The notes beneath the pieces were generated by a model. The model saw only the letters and a program-made list of their open reading frames with translations. It made no database searches and was not told the origin of the DNA. Shown in pieces: positions 31,289 through 42,134 of a stretch of 64,000 bases of DNA (its first letter is position 1; every line of letters starts with the position of its first letter). The DNA is from Hyaloperonospora brassicae (taxonomy: Eukaryota > Oomycota > Peronosporomycetes > Peronosporales > Peronosporaceae), in the NCBI GenBank assembly GCA_947650285.1, contig CANTFL010001191.1, forward strand, positions 1-64,000. The letters are read 5' to 3'. Position numbers and translations under genes: made by a program.

Positions 31289-32638
31289 ATGGTGTTTAAG
31301 GACCTCGACGGCCTCGTGCCACTGCCCGTGACGCTCGCACGGGAGCGCCAGTTGGCGCTCACCGACACGGCCGACCGCGTCGTGGCCGAAGCCCTGCGGT
31401 CGTACGAGCAGTACATTGCCAACCACCGCCAAGTGGACGCGCGGCTGTGGAAACACGTCAAGTCGCGCGAAAAGGTGCACGTGTACCGCACGCGGCGCGC
31501 GGACGCGAAAAAGTCGCTCGAGCTCGTGCACGCGCGGCAAGTGAGTCGCCCGCGGCTGCTGTCGAACGAGACGATCGAACGGCAACAGCGGCAGGCGCAT
31601 GCCGCGGGGCGCCCGCATGGGTTCACGCCGGACGACGAGGACGCGTCGTTCCTCGAACGTTCGGCGGGCAAAGACGACAGTGGCACGTCGCGGTCGCACT
31701 CGTCGACGCACAGTTCGTCGAGCGACACGGGCGCGTTCTGCGTGTTCCCCGAAGAGAGTGTCCTCGAGAAGGTGAAACCGCCGCAGGTCCCCCTCGTGAC
31801 GGCCATTGGGACCATTGATGGCCACATTGAAGACGTGGCTTTTGGGGCCCTGGCGCACACGGACGACGCGTGGTTCAAGCGCAACTCGTACGTCAAGAAC
31901 GACGGCTTTGACGGGCGCAAAGTGCTGGCGTCGTTCCAGGCACCGACCGAAGAAGATCCGTTCCGGTACGTGGGCATCAAGTGGGCCACGCGGCCCATCG
32001 CGGCCTTTGCTTCCCGGCGGGACCTCTTGTTCCTCGAGTCGTCGGGCATTGCGCTCGACTCGGACGGCGAGCGCGTGTACTACAGTCTCGCGCACTCGGT
32101 CGAACTCGACGAGTGTCCGCTGCTGCCTGACTGGTGCAACGTCGTGCGCATGAACTTGTCCGTGTGCTTTATCATGCGGCAAACGTCCGAGACGCAGATT
32201 GAAGTGTACGCCCGCGGGTACGCCGACATGGGCGGGAACTTGCCCGCCGTGGTGGGCTTGAGTGTCTTTTCGCAAGGCATTGTCGACGTCGTGGGCATTG
32301 TCGAGGCCTCGTACCTCAAGAAACTCGTGTATCGCTTGTCGTGCCACCGGGCCGCGAACGTACCTGCATCCGGTGCGACCGCTAATGCCTGCAGCGTGTG
32401 TCACAAGAGCACCAAACGCTTTGGGAAGCTCATCCAAACAGGTGGGACCTGTGCGATCTGCCGACAGCTGATCTGCCAGAAGTGCAGTGTGCAGAAGAAA
32501 CTGCTGCTCGACGTGAAGGAAAACATCCAGCGGCAACTCACGTTCTGTGTCTCGTGTGTCATTACGACGCGCAAGTTGTCCGCGTGGGACGTGGCGGTCG
32601 CCCAGCTCCAGCTCGAACAGGGACAGCAGCAGCAGTAG
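31289..32638 (+). CDS. START/FYVE-like protein 2
   Basis: 449 residues from the ATG at 31289, intronless. An N-terminal helical segment (RERQLALTDTADRVVAEAL) leads into WKHVKSREKVHVYRTR, a serine-rich linker (about 125-150), then a START-like lipid-binding domain of about 160-380 (from KPPQVPLVTAIGTIDG to the VVGIVEASYLKKLVYRL helix). It ends in a FYVE/RING-like finger with four CxxC pairs (CSVC, CAIC, CQKC, CVSC), expected to hold two zinc ions, followed by RKLSAWDVA. It is the intact reference for this local family and clearly homologous to the genes at 24480, 35066 and 38377. The stop lies in a CAG/TAG microsatellite that encodes the terminal Q run. The FYVE phosphoinositide signature R(R/K)HHCR is absent, so phosphoinositide binding is not assured. 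Confidence 0.9.
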   Translation: MVFKDLDGLVPLPVTLARERQLALTDTADRVVAEALRSYEQYIANHRQVDARLWKHVKSREKVHVYRTRRADAKKSLELVHARQVSRPRLLSNETIERQQRQAHAAGRPHGFTPDDEDASFLERSAGKDDSGTSRSHSSTHSSSSDTGAFCVFPEESVLEKVKPPQVPLVTAIGTIDGHIEDVAFGALAHTDDAWFKRNSYVKNDGFDGRKVLASFQAPTEEDPFRYVGIKWATRPIAAFASRRDLLFLESSGIALDSDGERVYYSLAHSVELDECPLLPDWCNVVRMNLSVCFIMRQTSETQIEVYARGYADMGGNLPAVVGLSVFSQGIVDVVGIVEASYLKKLVYRLSCHRAANVPASGATANACSVCHKSTKRFGKLIQTGGTCAICRQLICQKCSVQKKLLLDVKENIQRQLTFCVSCVITTRKLSAWDVAVAQLQLEQGQQQQ

Positions 32639-32701
32639 CAGTAGCAGTAGTAGTAATAGGAACGAGCACGCACACGCACACGTACACGCACACACACACA
32701 T
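32626..32701. repeat. (CAG/TAG)n and (CA)n tracts
   Basis: CAG and TAG units span the stop codon of START/FYVE-like gene 2, followed by a CACACA run. A one-unit change could extend or shorten the C-terminal Q run. Confidence 0.85.
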
Positions 32702-33902
32702 AACGACGCCCTCTACCTGACTCTTGCGAGCCATGATGAGGCGGGCGTCGTCTGTCCTTTTGCGGACCAAAAGAAGTAGACTGTCGGTTCTCTATCTAAT
32801 AAATGTGTGCATGAAGAGAGAAAGCGCTTGTGCGTCGCGGCGTCTGTACGGAACACTGACGGGAATAACACCACCACCCGAGTGCGGCGTCGTAGCTGTA
32901 TTGCCGTTGCTGTATTCGGGTCGTCGACTGTAATTCGAGTTAGAGCGCTGTTTTATCCGAAAAGGTAGCAGCACCCCAAGATGTGAGGGGAATAGAGCAC
33001 GCAAGAGCCATTGCGGATAGATGACCGTGCGAGCTCTACGGACAAAACAATCACGAGTCGCCTCCTCCTTCGACAGGTGTAGTGATGACCTGCAGATCAA
33101 AAGTGGTAGTGGTCGTTGCTGTGATTATTCGGACACGCAGGTGAGATCGACATCATTGACCAGCTCGTCAGTGTCACGTGCTGCACGTCAAAGGTGCGTA
33201 GGGCGATCAAGTCGTACCGTAGTGTGTCTACACATCTTTTCTTACCGCTGCTGCCTGTGAGCACTTTGACGCACGACGCGGTCGAGACCAAGAGCGCTGC
33301 ACCGAAAGAAGCCCTCGTCCGTTGTATACGGACGGCACATCGAGTAAAGTGTGTAACCCGTGTTCGTCGTCCACAGTCCAATCGTGTCTTGTTGCCAAGT
33401 GACGCTCTGAACTGCGGTCGGCCAGCGAAAAGCCCATCGACTCGTCGAGTGCCTCCAGACACTTTACCCCATCTGTGTCTCGCGCGCGCTCTATGTCGCT
33501 CTCTTTCTTACTGCAACATCGTTTACCGCACTTGTGTTGTGAGAAATGCCGAGGAAAAAGAGAGAGATGGATTCCCCGAAAGTTGACCCACATAGAATGC
33601 GCCCATCATCCAAACTCGTGCAGTGGATACACACGAGCGCACACACACCACACCGTCTCGACGACCTCACTGCTTCGTTTGCACCACTGCAACGTGACGA
33701 CTGCCTCGGCTTCGACCAGTCTCATCTAAGCATTCTCCACACGGCGGCTGTAAAAAAACTGCCCACTTGTCTCACGTGAGCGTCTGCTCGACGTAGCCGC
33801 GGGCTGCCTGTGCGTCCATCCACCCCATGTCTCGAATCGACCAACAGCGTTTTACAGACTTCTGACAGACTGCCATTGTCCGCACAGACGCTCGTAATGG
33901 TA

Positions 33903-33961
33903 CTCCTCTTCCTCCTCCTCCTCCTCCTCCTCCTACCACTACTACTACTACTACTACTACA
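33903..33961. repeat. (CTC)n(CTA)n trinucleotide tract
   Basis: About nine CTC/CCT units followed by about eight ACT units. Confidence 0.93.
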
Positions 33962-34489
33962 CTAGTACCAATCGGACTGTCAACAATATGTACATCCATC
34001 GTCACCAATGCGTACGTATCGCTTGGCAAGCGCCACGTCGTGGCATCCATCGCGCACGTCTCTACCAGCAACAAAAGATAAAGCCCCGAGCGCGCCCCTG
34101 ATTTCCACCGATCACCGATCGCTCTCATCCCCTTCGATAGCATCACGCGCGTAACAGCCGAAACCGACCCATCGACGCTTCACACGTTGCGTACGTAACA
34201 CGTGCTTGCCGCCGAGCGCATCCGCGCTGAATATTTCCAGGTGGTCGTCGCCACGTACCGTCACGGCACGAGCGCCGCATGCTCGACAATGGGTCGCGCG
34301 AGACCGACTGCCAATCTTTAGCGCGTCCTCGTTGCACGACCCGTTCGTTCGCTCTCTGCCATTGTCTCCCGCAAAAGCGGCGGCGGCGCACCAACCGATT
34401 CCACCGCTTCATCTTCTTCGTCCTATGCCGCGCGCAGCCGCAGCAACAGGAGCCGCAGCCGCAGCTCTTTTCGTTCACAAAGCCGCGAC

Positions 34490-34545
34490 CGACGACGACG
34501 ACGACGACAACAGCAGCAGCAGCAGCAACAACAACAACTCCTCTT
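34490..34545. repeat. (GAC)n(CAG)n(CAA)n trinucleotide tract
   Basis: Compound trinucleotide repeat about 520 bp upstream of START/FYVE-like gene 3. Confidence 0.9.
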
Positions 34546-35065
34546 CCTCCTTTCCAACCCGCGCTTGGCCGGGCCGTATTCGGTCCTGATTAGCTCGCGG
34601 GGCTCCCAACCGGTCACACGGTGCTGCTGACTGGATAGGCCTTCTCCCTCGCCCGCCCGCCCGCCCCCCCTCCCCCTTTTCGCTCCCCAGGAGCAGGTCT
34701 CTGCTATCGGCGCTCGCTCGAGCACGCGGTGAGACACTCGCCGGTGCATGACGTTGGCACAGGACGGAACGACCGATCGGTCGATCGCTTCATCGCCCGA
34801 TTGACCGACTGCTTCATCGCTTTTCATCGCCTCGCGCGGCGCAGTCGGTCACTTTCTCTCTCTCGCCTTTGCCCGCGGTCGGTCAGCCGCTCGCAACTCG
34901 CACGTCGTGCCGAGCACAGCGTATCCGCACTCGACACTGCACGTGTGTGTGTGTGTCTTTGCAAGTCTGTGCCTTTCATTGTGCTCGGGCGCCCGTCGCG
35001 TATAGCGCTCTCGAAACGCCCTCTTCACGATCACCACTACCGTCTCCGCACGGCCGTTCGCCCGA

Positions 35066-36490
35066 ATGCGGTTCGGCCACTCGTGGGACGCCGGCCACGT
35101 CTTCCCCCCACCTCAGCTCCTGCTCTCGCGCGCCGACGTCGAGCACTACGAGGCGCTCGCGGACCAACTCGTGGCCGAGACCGTGCAGGCCAGCGAGGGG
35201 TTCCTCGCCGACCGGCGGGCCGTCGACCTCGACCGCTGGAAAGTCGTGATCCAGCGCGGCCACATGACGGCGTACCGCTCGCGCGGGCACCGGCCGAAAC
35301 GCGGCCGCCGCCGCGACCGCTGCGACACGGAAGAAGCAGTCGAGTCGTCGTTCGTCCATCGCCCCAAGTTGTACTCGATCGACAGCAGCAGCACGTACGG
35401 CGACTTGTTGCTCGGCCGCGGCCACTCGCACTTGGCGTCGTGCGACCGGAGCACGAGCACTGGCTCGGACGACGACAGCAGTAGCTCTGTGCTCGCGGCG
35501 GGCGCCCGGGGCGACTCGGACTACTACGAGAACAGCCGCGTGGACATGGAAGACGCGCCCGAGCAGAGTGTGCTCGACAAGTCGCGCCCGGCGCACACGC
35601 CAATGGTCTTTGGCTGCGGCGTCATCGCGGGCTCTGTCGACGACGCCGGTCTCGGGTTCCTCGCGGACACGGAAGACCGCAGTCTCTTGCGGGCCGCCGC
35701 CACGAACAAGGACGTGACGACAAAGGACCTGCGCATTCTCGCGCAGCTGCGGGGGCCGACGCGCGAGGACCCGTTCCGGTTCCTCGGCCTCAAGTGGACG
35801 GCCTACGCGGCGTCGTCGAAAGGCGTTGAGAAGCCCCGCGACGCTGTTGTGCTCGAGGCCACGGGCCTCACGTACGACGCCACGGGCGAGCGCGTGTGCT
35901 ACTTCCTGAGCCACTCGGTCGACATTGACGAAGTGCCCGAGTACCGCAAACGCGGCCTCGTGCGCCTGCGCATGTCGAGCTGCCGCATCGTGCGGCCCTA
36001 CTGCACGCCCGGGCAGGTTGAAGTCTACTGCCGCGGCTTTTGCTACGCCGGGGGGCTCTTTCGCGTGCGCAAGGCCACGCACATGTTCTGCGAAGGTTTG
36101 CTCGACACGGCCCAAGTGGTCGAGGAGTCGTATTTGAAGAAACTCGCGTGGTTTGTCCATCACGCGTGCGCGCGGCGGCCGCAGCGACTGCACTACGGCG
36201 ACAGTCCCGACGCTGTCGGGGACGGCAGTGACAGTAGTCGTGGGGGGGCAAAGCACAGAGGCTGTGCGTGTTGCCACAAGTTACCGACAAAGGGGTTCAA
36301 GAAGCTCTTGGAGAACGACACGACGTGTTTTCTCTGTCGGGGCAACGTCTGCAAGAAGTGCACCGTGAAGAAACACCTGCCGATTGACTCGACGAGCACA
36401 AAGAGCATTGACTTTTGCTCGGCGTGTTACGTCAAGGCCAAGCAGTTGTCGGCGTGGAAAGTTGCCGTGGCGACGCTGCCTCGAGCGTAG
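35066..36490 (+). CDS. START/FYVE-like protein 3
   Basis: 474 residues, intronless. It has the family plan: N-terminal helix (EHYEALADQLVAETVQASEG), the W-K-V-V-I-Q-R...AYRSR box, an R-rich then S/D-rich low-complexity linker (about 70-160), a START-like domain (about 175-390, including DPFRFLGLKW, GLTYDATGERVCYFLSHSVDI and the VVEESYLKKLAW helix) and a finger with CACC, CFLC, CKKC and CSAC. It ends AKQLSAWKVAVATLPRA. More diverged from genes 1 and 2 than those are from each other, and closest to gene 4, with which it shares DPFRFLG-x-KW and the CTVKK finger sequence. Convergent with gene 4, 456 bp between stops. Confidence 0.9.
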   Translation: MRFGHSWDAGHVFPPPQLLLSRADVEHYEALADQLVAETVQASEGFLADRRAVDLDRWKVVIQRGHMTAYRSRGHRPKRGRRRDRCDTEEAVESSFVHRPKLYSIDSSSTYGDLLLGRGHSHLASCDRSTSTGSDDDSSSSVLAAGARGDSDYYENSRVDMEDAPEQSVLDKSRPAHTPMVFGCGVIAGSVDDAGLGFLADTEDRSLLRAAATNKDVTTKDLRILAQLRGPTREDPFRFLGLKWTAYAASSKGVEKPRDAVVLEATGLTYDATGERVCYFLSHSVDIDEVPEYRKRGLVRLRMSSCRIVRPYCTPGQVEVYCRGFCYAGGLFRVRKATHMFCEGLLDTAQVVEESYLKKLAWFVHHACARRPQRLHYGDSPDAVGDGSDSSRGGAKHRGCACCHKLPTKGFKKLLENDTTCFLCRGNVCKKCTVKKHLPIDSTSTKSIDFCSACYVKAKQLSAWKVAVATLPRA

Positions 36491-36946
36491 CGAAAGAGCG
36501 CGAGTGGAGGTGACGTGTCGACGTGGTGGTGAAACTCAATGCACATTGTGCCTCTGGTGCACGTGTGCAAGTCTTGTCGAGAAGACTGGGGCGATAGAGA
36601 GAGAGAGAGAGAGAGTGGTTAGTAGTTTAAGCTCATTGCAGCACTTGGGAAATGAAGATAGAGCATGTTAGGAAGACCGAGCGAGTCGGTGTTACGTATC
36701 GTCCGTATATATAAAGGCACTCACTCATTCGCGCGCTCGAACAAACGGCGTTTCAAGCAGATACAGCAGTCTTGCAACCCTTTGCCCAGGGCATGAGTCG
36801 ATGTATCTCTGTGTATCGATATATCGGTCAATCGGTCAATCGGTCCATGAGTATCTCTATTTGTTGCAGTGAACATGTCGCGCCCGTGGGTGGACCTGCT
36901 GCACTTGGCAGTGCAAGACATGTCTTGTGCAACACCCTCATCCTCC
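36491..36946. other. Convergent 3' intergenic space
   Basis: 456 bp between the stops of START paralogs 3 and 4. Holds a (GA)n tract at 36596-36616 and a short ATCGGTCA tandem repeat at about 36828-36846. Confidence 0.6.
36596..36616. repeat. (GA)n microsatellite
   Basis: About ten GA units in the 3' region between convergent START paralogs. Confidence 0.9.
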
Positions 36947-38377
36947 TCATCGATTTGCCTGAGGAACGTCAGTGCTGCATGACGGCAGGGGCGTGTTCAG
37001 CATGGCCAGGGCAACGTGCCACGCCGACAGCCGCTTGGCTTTCAAGTAGCAGTCGAGGCAAAACTCGAGCTCTCTCGTCTTGACCTGTCGTCCGCGCGCG
37101 CCTTCGAGCGGCAGGAGCTTCTTGACTGTGCACTTGTAGCAGACAATCTGGTGGCACAGCCTGCACTCGCCTCTGCTCGTCGACACGAGGCTGCTCAGTC
37201 GCACGCTCAGTAGTTTCACGTGGCAGCACGAACAGAGACTCGATTTCTCGGCAGCGGTCTTGGACCCGCGCGTACTGCGACTGCCAACGCTGCTACTGCC
37301 AAAGCTGCTGCTGCCAAAGCTACTGTTGTTGTGGTCGGCCGTCGCGTGGCCACTGCTGCTCGTGTGCGATCGCGCCTGGGCGGTCTCCATCAGCCACGCG
37401 AGTTTCGTGGAATAGGCCTCTTCGACCATCCGGGGCACAACCGCGAGGCCCTCTGCAAACTGCGCGGCACTGCTGCGGACACTGAATCGGCCGTTAATGA
37501 GCAAGAACCCCCTCGAGAAGATCCGGACGGCGTCGTTCAGTGCGCTGGGCCGCCGCATGATGTGGCAGGCCGAGAAGACGGTCCGCACGAGGCCAAACGC
37601 GCGAAAGTCCGGGACGGCAGCCAGCGCGATCGAGTGGTTGAGCATATAGCAAAAGCGCTCGCCGTTCGCGTCGAGCGCCATACCAGTGGACTCGATAATG
37701 AGGTAGTCGCGCGGCTTGACCACGAGCGCGACGAGTATTCGCGGGGCGTTCGTGCACCACTTGATCCCGAGGAAGCGGAACGGGTCGGCCGCGCTCGGGC
37801 CCTGGAGCCGCGCGAGGATCCGCATGTCGTCCACGGCCACGTCCTTGTTCGACGTAAACCGCGTGCGCGTGCGCGCGTCCGAGTCGGCAAAGAACGCCAG
37901 CGCCATGTCCTCCATCGAGCCGGGGAACGTCCCGGCCGAGCACACCGTCGGGACGTCGGCCGGTTGGAAGCGGCGCAGCACACTGTCGTCGTCTTCGGCG
38001 CTCGTGCGGGCCCCAAAGGATGCGAAGGCGGTTGACGTCCGACTCTTTTCGAGGTCGTCGTGGTCGGCCACGGGCAGGACGTGTCCGCCCGTCGACGGCG
38101 TCGTGTACCCACTTTGGGGCGTCAATGGACGCGACGCAGACAACACGACAGTGTCTTTGCTCCAGAGGCGATCGCGCGCGCGCGCCCCGGGCAGCTCTTG
38201 GTACACGACAATGCTGTCCTTCTTCTTGAGGAGCTTCCAGCGCGTGGGGTCGACGGTCTGCCCGCGCACGGCAAAGCGTTCGCTGGCGTGCAGCGTCTCG
38301 ACCACGAGGCGGTCGGCCAGCGACTCGATCGTGCGCTCGTCTTCGGCCGACAGTGTCAAGGGCTCGGGCGGGTACAT
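36947..38377 (-). CDS. START/FYVE-like protein 4
   Basis: 476 residues from the ATG at 38377; the frame is open upstream but homology begins at MYPPEPLTLSAEDERTIESL. Family plan: N-terminal helix, WKLLKKKDSIVVYQEL box, S/T linker, START-like domain (about 150-370 with DPFRFLGIKW, GMALDANGERFCYMLNHSI and the MVEEAYSTKLAWL helix), a repeated SSFGSSSFGSSS linker, and the finger with CSCC, CRLC, CYKC and CLDC. The tail after LSAWHVALAML is longer than in the paralogs. It is the only member of the cluster on the minus strand. Its upstream region carries the 320-bp AGT microsatellite, about 365 bp before the ATG. Confidence 0.9.
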   Translation of the reverse strand: MYPPEPLTLSAEDERTIESLADRLVVETLHASERFAVRGQTVDPTRWKLLKKKDSIVVYQELPGARARDRLWSKDTVVLSASRPLTPQSGYTTPSTGGHVLPVADHDDLEKSRTSTAFASFGARTSAEDDDSVLRRFQPADVPTVCSAGTFPGSMEDMALAFFADSDARTRTRFTSNKDVAVDDMRILARLQGPSAADPFRFLGIKWCTNAPRILVALVVKPRDYLIIESTGMALDANGERFCYMLNHSIALAAVPDFRAFGLVRTVFSACHIMRRPSALNDAVRIFSRGFLLINGRFSVRSSAAQFAEGLAVVPRMVEEAYSTKLAWLMETAQARSHTSSSGHATADHNNSSFGSSSFGSSSVGSRSTRGSKTAAEKSSLCSCCHVKLLSVRLSSLVSTSRGECRLCHQIVCYKCTVKKLLPLEGARGRQVKTRELEFCLDCYLKAKRLSAWHVALAMLNTPLPSCSTDVPQANR

Positions 38378-39435
<1,058 letters not shown>

Positions 39436-39600
39436 GTCACGTGGCCTTTCGAGAGTGTCCCCCGTGACGTCTGGAGCATCGAGTCAGCAGAACGAGAAAC
39501 GCGGTAGGCGAACGTTCGTGTCACGGTAGTTGACCGACGTGGTTTCCGCACAACAGACATCTAACGAGTGAGAAGTAGCTCTAACAAGACGATCTGACCT
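39436..39600 (+). repeat. Dispersed repeat C (LTR-like), solo copy
   Basis: About 165 bp beginning CGTGGCCTTTCGAGAGTGTC and ending GACGATCTGACCTCTCTC. Near-identical copies lie at 46391-46557 and, inverted, at 47474-47640. This copy stands alone, with unrelated flanks, and ends about 160 bp before the ATG of the JmjC gene. Confidence 0.85.
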
Positions 39601-39759
39601 CTCTCACGGTTCTGGTGTGTCGTACATACCGCTGCACATGGGTTCAAATAGCGCACGCCACCAGCTGCGCCTATCGCTGTCGCGGGCCGCTGAGACAGAC
39701 CCCACGGCGACAGTATTAGCTCACGTGTGCCTCGTTTACGACCAGTCATTTCAAGACTT

Positions 39760-40989
39760 ATGACCCCTTCCGTAGCTGCTGCGCTCCGGCGTCTCCAGAG
39801 CGATACACAGGACTTTTGGGCGCCCCTGCAGTCCCTCCGCCGCGTCGATGCCGTCGACCTGACCCCACTGCAGTTCCATCGCGAGTTCGTGAGCCGCAAC
39901 GTCCCTGTCGTGCTCCTAAACGCCATGACGTCAGCTGCGTGGCAAGAGGCCCGTGCGGCGTGGCAAGACGACGCGCACTTGGTCAAGCGAGCGGGGACCG
40001 CCGTTGTCACGGTGGACGTGACGCCGTTTGGGGTCGGCGACGCGGTCTTGGAATGCTCGAGCGCGTCTTCTGACGCACTGTTTGTGATGCCGGAAGAGCG
40101 CGACATGCCGTTTGCGGACTTTCTCCAGTGGCTGCACGCGCGTACCGCGGGCCACGGGGTCCCGTACCTGTCGCACCAGAACGACAGCTTGCGCGAGCAA
40201 CTGCCAGGTCTGTTTCAAGAAGTGCCGCCAGCGATAGCGCTGGCCGTCGAAGCTTTTGGGAACGAACCGGAAGCTGTGAACCTCTGGATTGGCGACGAGA
40301 GAGCCGTGTCAACAATGCACAAAGACCACTATGAAGTGCGTGGCGCGACGACGACCACTGTCGCGTTTGAGCTGTTTTCGATGGTCGTGGGAAAAGAAAA
40401 ACTGACGGCGTGGGTGTGCTGTGTATGACAGAACATGTACTGCGTCGTAAAAGGTCAGAAGCACTTTACACTGCTGCCACCGTCAGCAGTGGGATGTTTG
40501 TACGAGCGGGAGTTCCCTTCGGCGAGGTATCGTCACAGAGCGTCACCTGAGCCGGACGCGGACGAACAGTTGGTAGTGGATCGAGTTGCCACCAAACGCT
40601 TTCACGACAAGTACCCTCAGTATGAGCAGTGGTCCATTTGGTCGTCGAGCGACAAAGGAGATACGCCATGGATTCCAGTGGACCCGTTGGACATTGATGA
40701 AAAGCGGTATCCGCTAGCTGCAGCGCTCAATCCGATCGAAGTGGTGGTGCATGCCGGGGAGGTCCTATACCTGCCATCGTTGTGGTATCACCGTGCAGCG
40801 CACTTGTGCCCTACAGTCTCTGTGAATTACTGGCACGACATGGAGTTCGACTGTCGCTACGTGTATTTCAACTTTGTGCACGACATCGGGGCTGCTTGCG
40901 CGGCGCTAGAGGATGGTCAAAACTGCACTGGCAACATATGTGAGGAAGAAGGCGCCGAGCAGGAAAAAAATAAAAGCTTGCAGCATTGA
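39760..40989 (+). CDS. JMJD7: JmjC-domain oxygenase, JMJD7-like (one intron)
   Basis: Exons 39760-40335 and 40432-40989, 377 residues. The 96-bp intron starts GTGCGT and ends GACAG, phase 0; removing it joins HKDHYE to NMYCVVKG, which is the conserved JmjC sequence. The family is Fe(II)/2-oxoglutarate dioxygenases; animal JMJD7 hydroxylates a lysine of the DRG GTPases. Visible active-site residues are H187 and D189 (in TMHKDHYE) and the distal H312 (LPSLWYHRAAH). F-T-L-L-P-P after the second strand and VNYWHDMEFD near the C-terminus are also typical. The start at 39760 is the ATG before MTPSVAAALRRL. The tail is rich in E and K. A solo LTR-like repeat lies directly upstream. Convergent with the Nudix gene. 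Confidence 0.92.
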
Positions 40990-42134
40990 ACCGCCTCTGA
41001 TCATGAATCGCTTCAGCTCCACCCGACGAGACCGACGCATACGATACCGATCATGTACTCTCCACCTGCTGCTACCACGCACGTTTCAACAACATTGCAT
41101 CCATATCGCACCGCCAGCTAGTCTTCGGCCCCCAGTCTTTCGATTGACTTGTGCCGACAAGACGGCATCGGTGGGGACCTGCGATCAAAACATATCAAGC
41201 ACTCGCATCGCTGGAAAATCCTCAACGCGTGGGGAGGGAAAACCCGTACCGACTGCTATGGCATGGCTTTCCCTGCACAAAGGCCACTTTTTTCGACCTT
41301 GCTCGTCGTGGACTGAAAGTGATAGTGTAGTGGGTAAGCGAGAAGGGATATACCTACCTACGGGTTTTGTGAACGGGACTGTCAGCAGTCGTTTCTTCCG
41401 TTTGACTTCCTTTCGGTCGAGCGCACACGCATGTGTCGCTCCCGATCCAGTTGAGCTATTTGTACGATCGCGAGGGCGTTCGGCCGATCTTGCTGTCTGA
41501 AGCTCATCCCACGCGCCGTCTTATCGAGCAACAGTACCCGCGAAAAGAGCTAACACTCCTCCTCGGCTACCATACTCTTCGCGGTGACCGCGGCGACAGT
41601 TGACTTTGCTCATGTGAACAAGCTTTCTCAGCGCCGCCATTTTTGGGATTGGCAACATCGTTGTCCACCGGTCCGCGATCAAGACCTTCGACTCAATGTA
41701 CTCCTGTTTCACCAGACCCCTTCTCGCGTGATCACAGATGGTCTTGACGCTGTCTCCACTACGTGCAGATCAGGCAAACAAACGCTAAGGCGTCTACAGC
41801 GTGAGCCACCTGACAACAAAGGCACATGCGATCGCTTTGTAAAGCCAGCGGGAACTTCTTGGTCGAACACAGTGCCCAAGGAATTCTGTACCCGCTTGTC
41901 AACAAACGAGCGAGAAGAAGTCTCTTTAGCAAAAAAACAAAGATGCATTTTCAAACAAGTCAACGACTCACAGCTGTCGCGCTTGATCGCTGCTCGATAC
42001 AATCGACCCACACTCCACCACCACTACCACTGCCTCCCATCCCCAGACGCACAAGTCAAATGGGGCCTCTTGTTCGCTTCATCAAGCGAGTTCGAGTTCG
42101 CGGCTCAGTGTGTCGGCCCCTCGAGTTGACGGAG
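40990..42134. other. Convergent intergenic region, no gene supported
   Basis: About 1.1 kb between the JmjC gene (+) and the Nudix gene (-). A 181-codon frame at 41584-42129 (+) and antisense frames at 41521-42011 have no recognisable domain. Confidence 0.45.

Larger units (their letters stand above)
32639..35065. other. Intergenic region, no gene recognised
   Basis: About 2.4 kb between START paralogs 2 and 3. Contains CTC/CTA and GAC/CAG trinucleotide tracts. Overlapping open frames on both strands show no domain. Confidence 0.5.

Noticed and set aside
31091..32770. 559-codon minus-strand frame over START/FYVE-like gene 2
   Set aside because: Pure antisense shadow of a well-supported plus-strand gene with strong GC3 bias; the same holds for 34976-36277 (-) and 37220-38549 frames over genes 3 and 4.
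41521..42129. 181-codon plus frame and minus frames between the JmjC and Nudix genes
   Set aside because: No domain; the plus frame stops six bases from the Nudix stop on the other strand, which looks coincidental.
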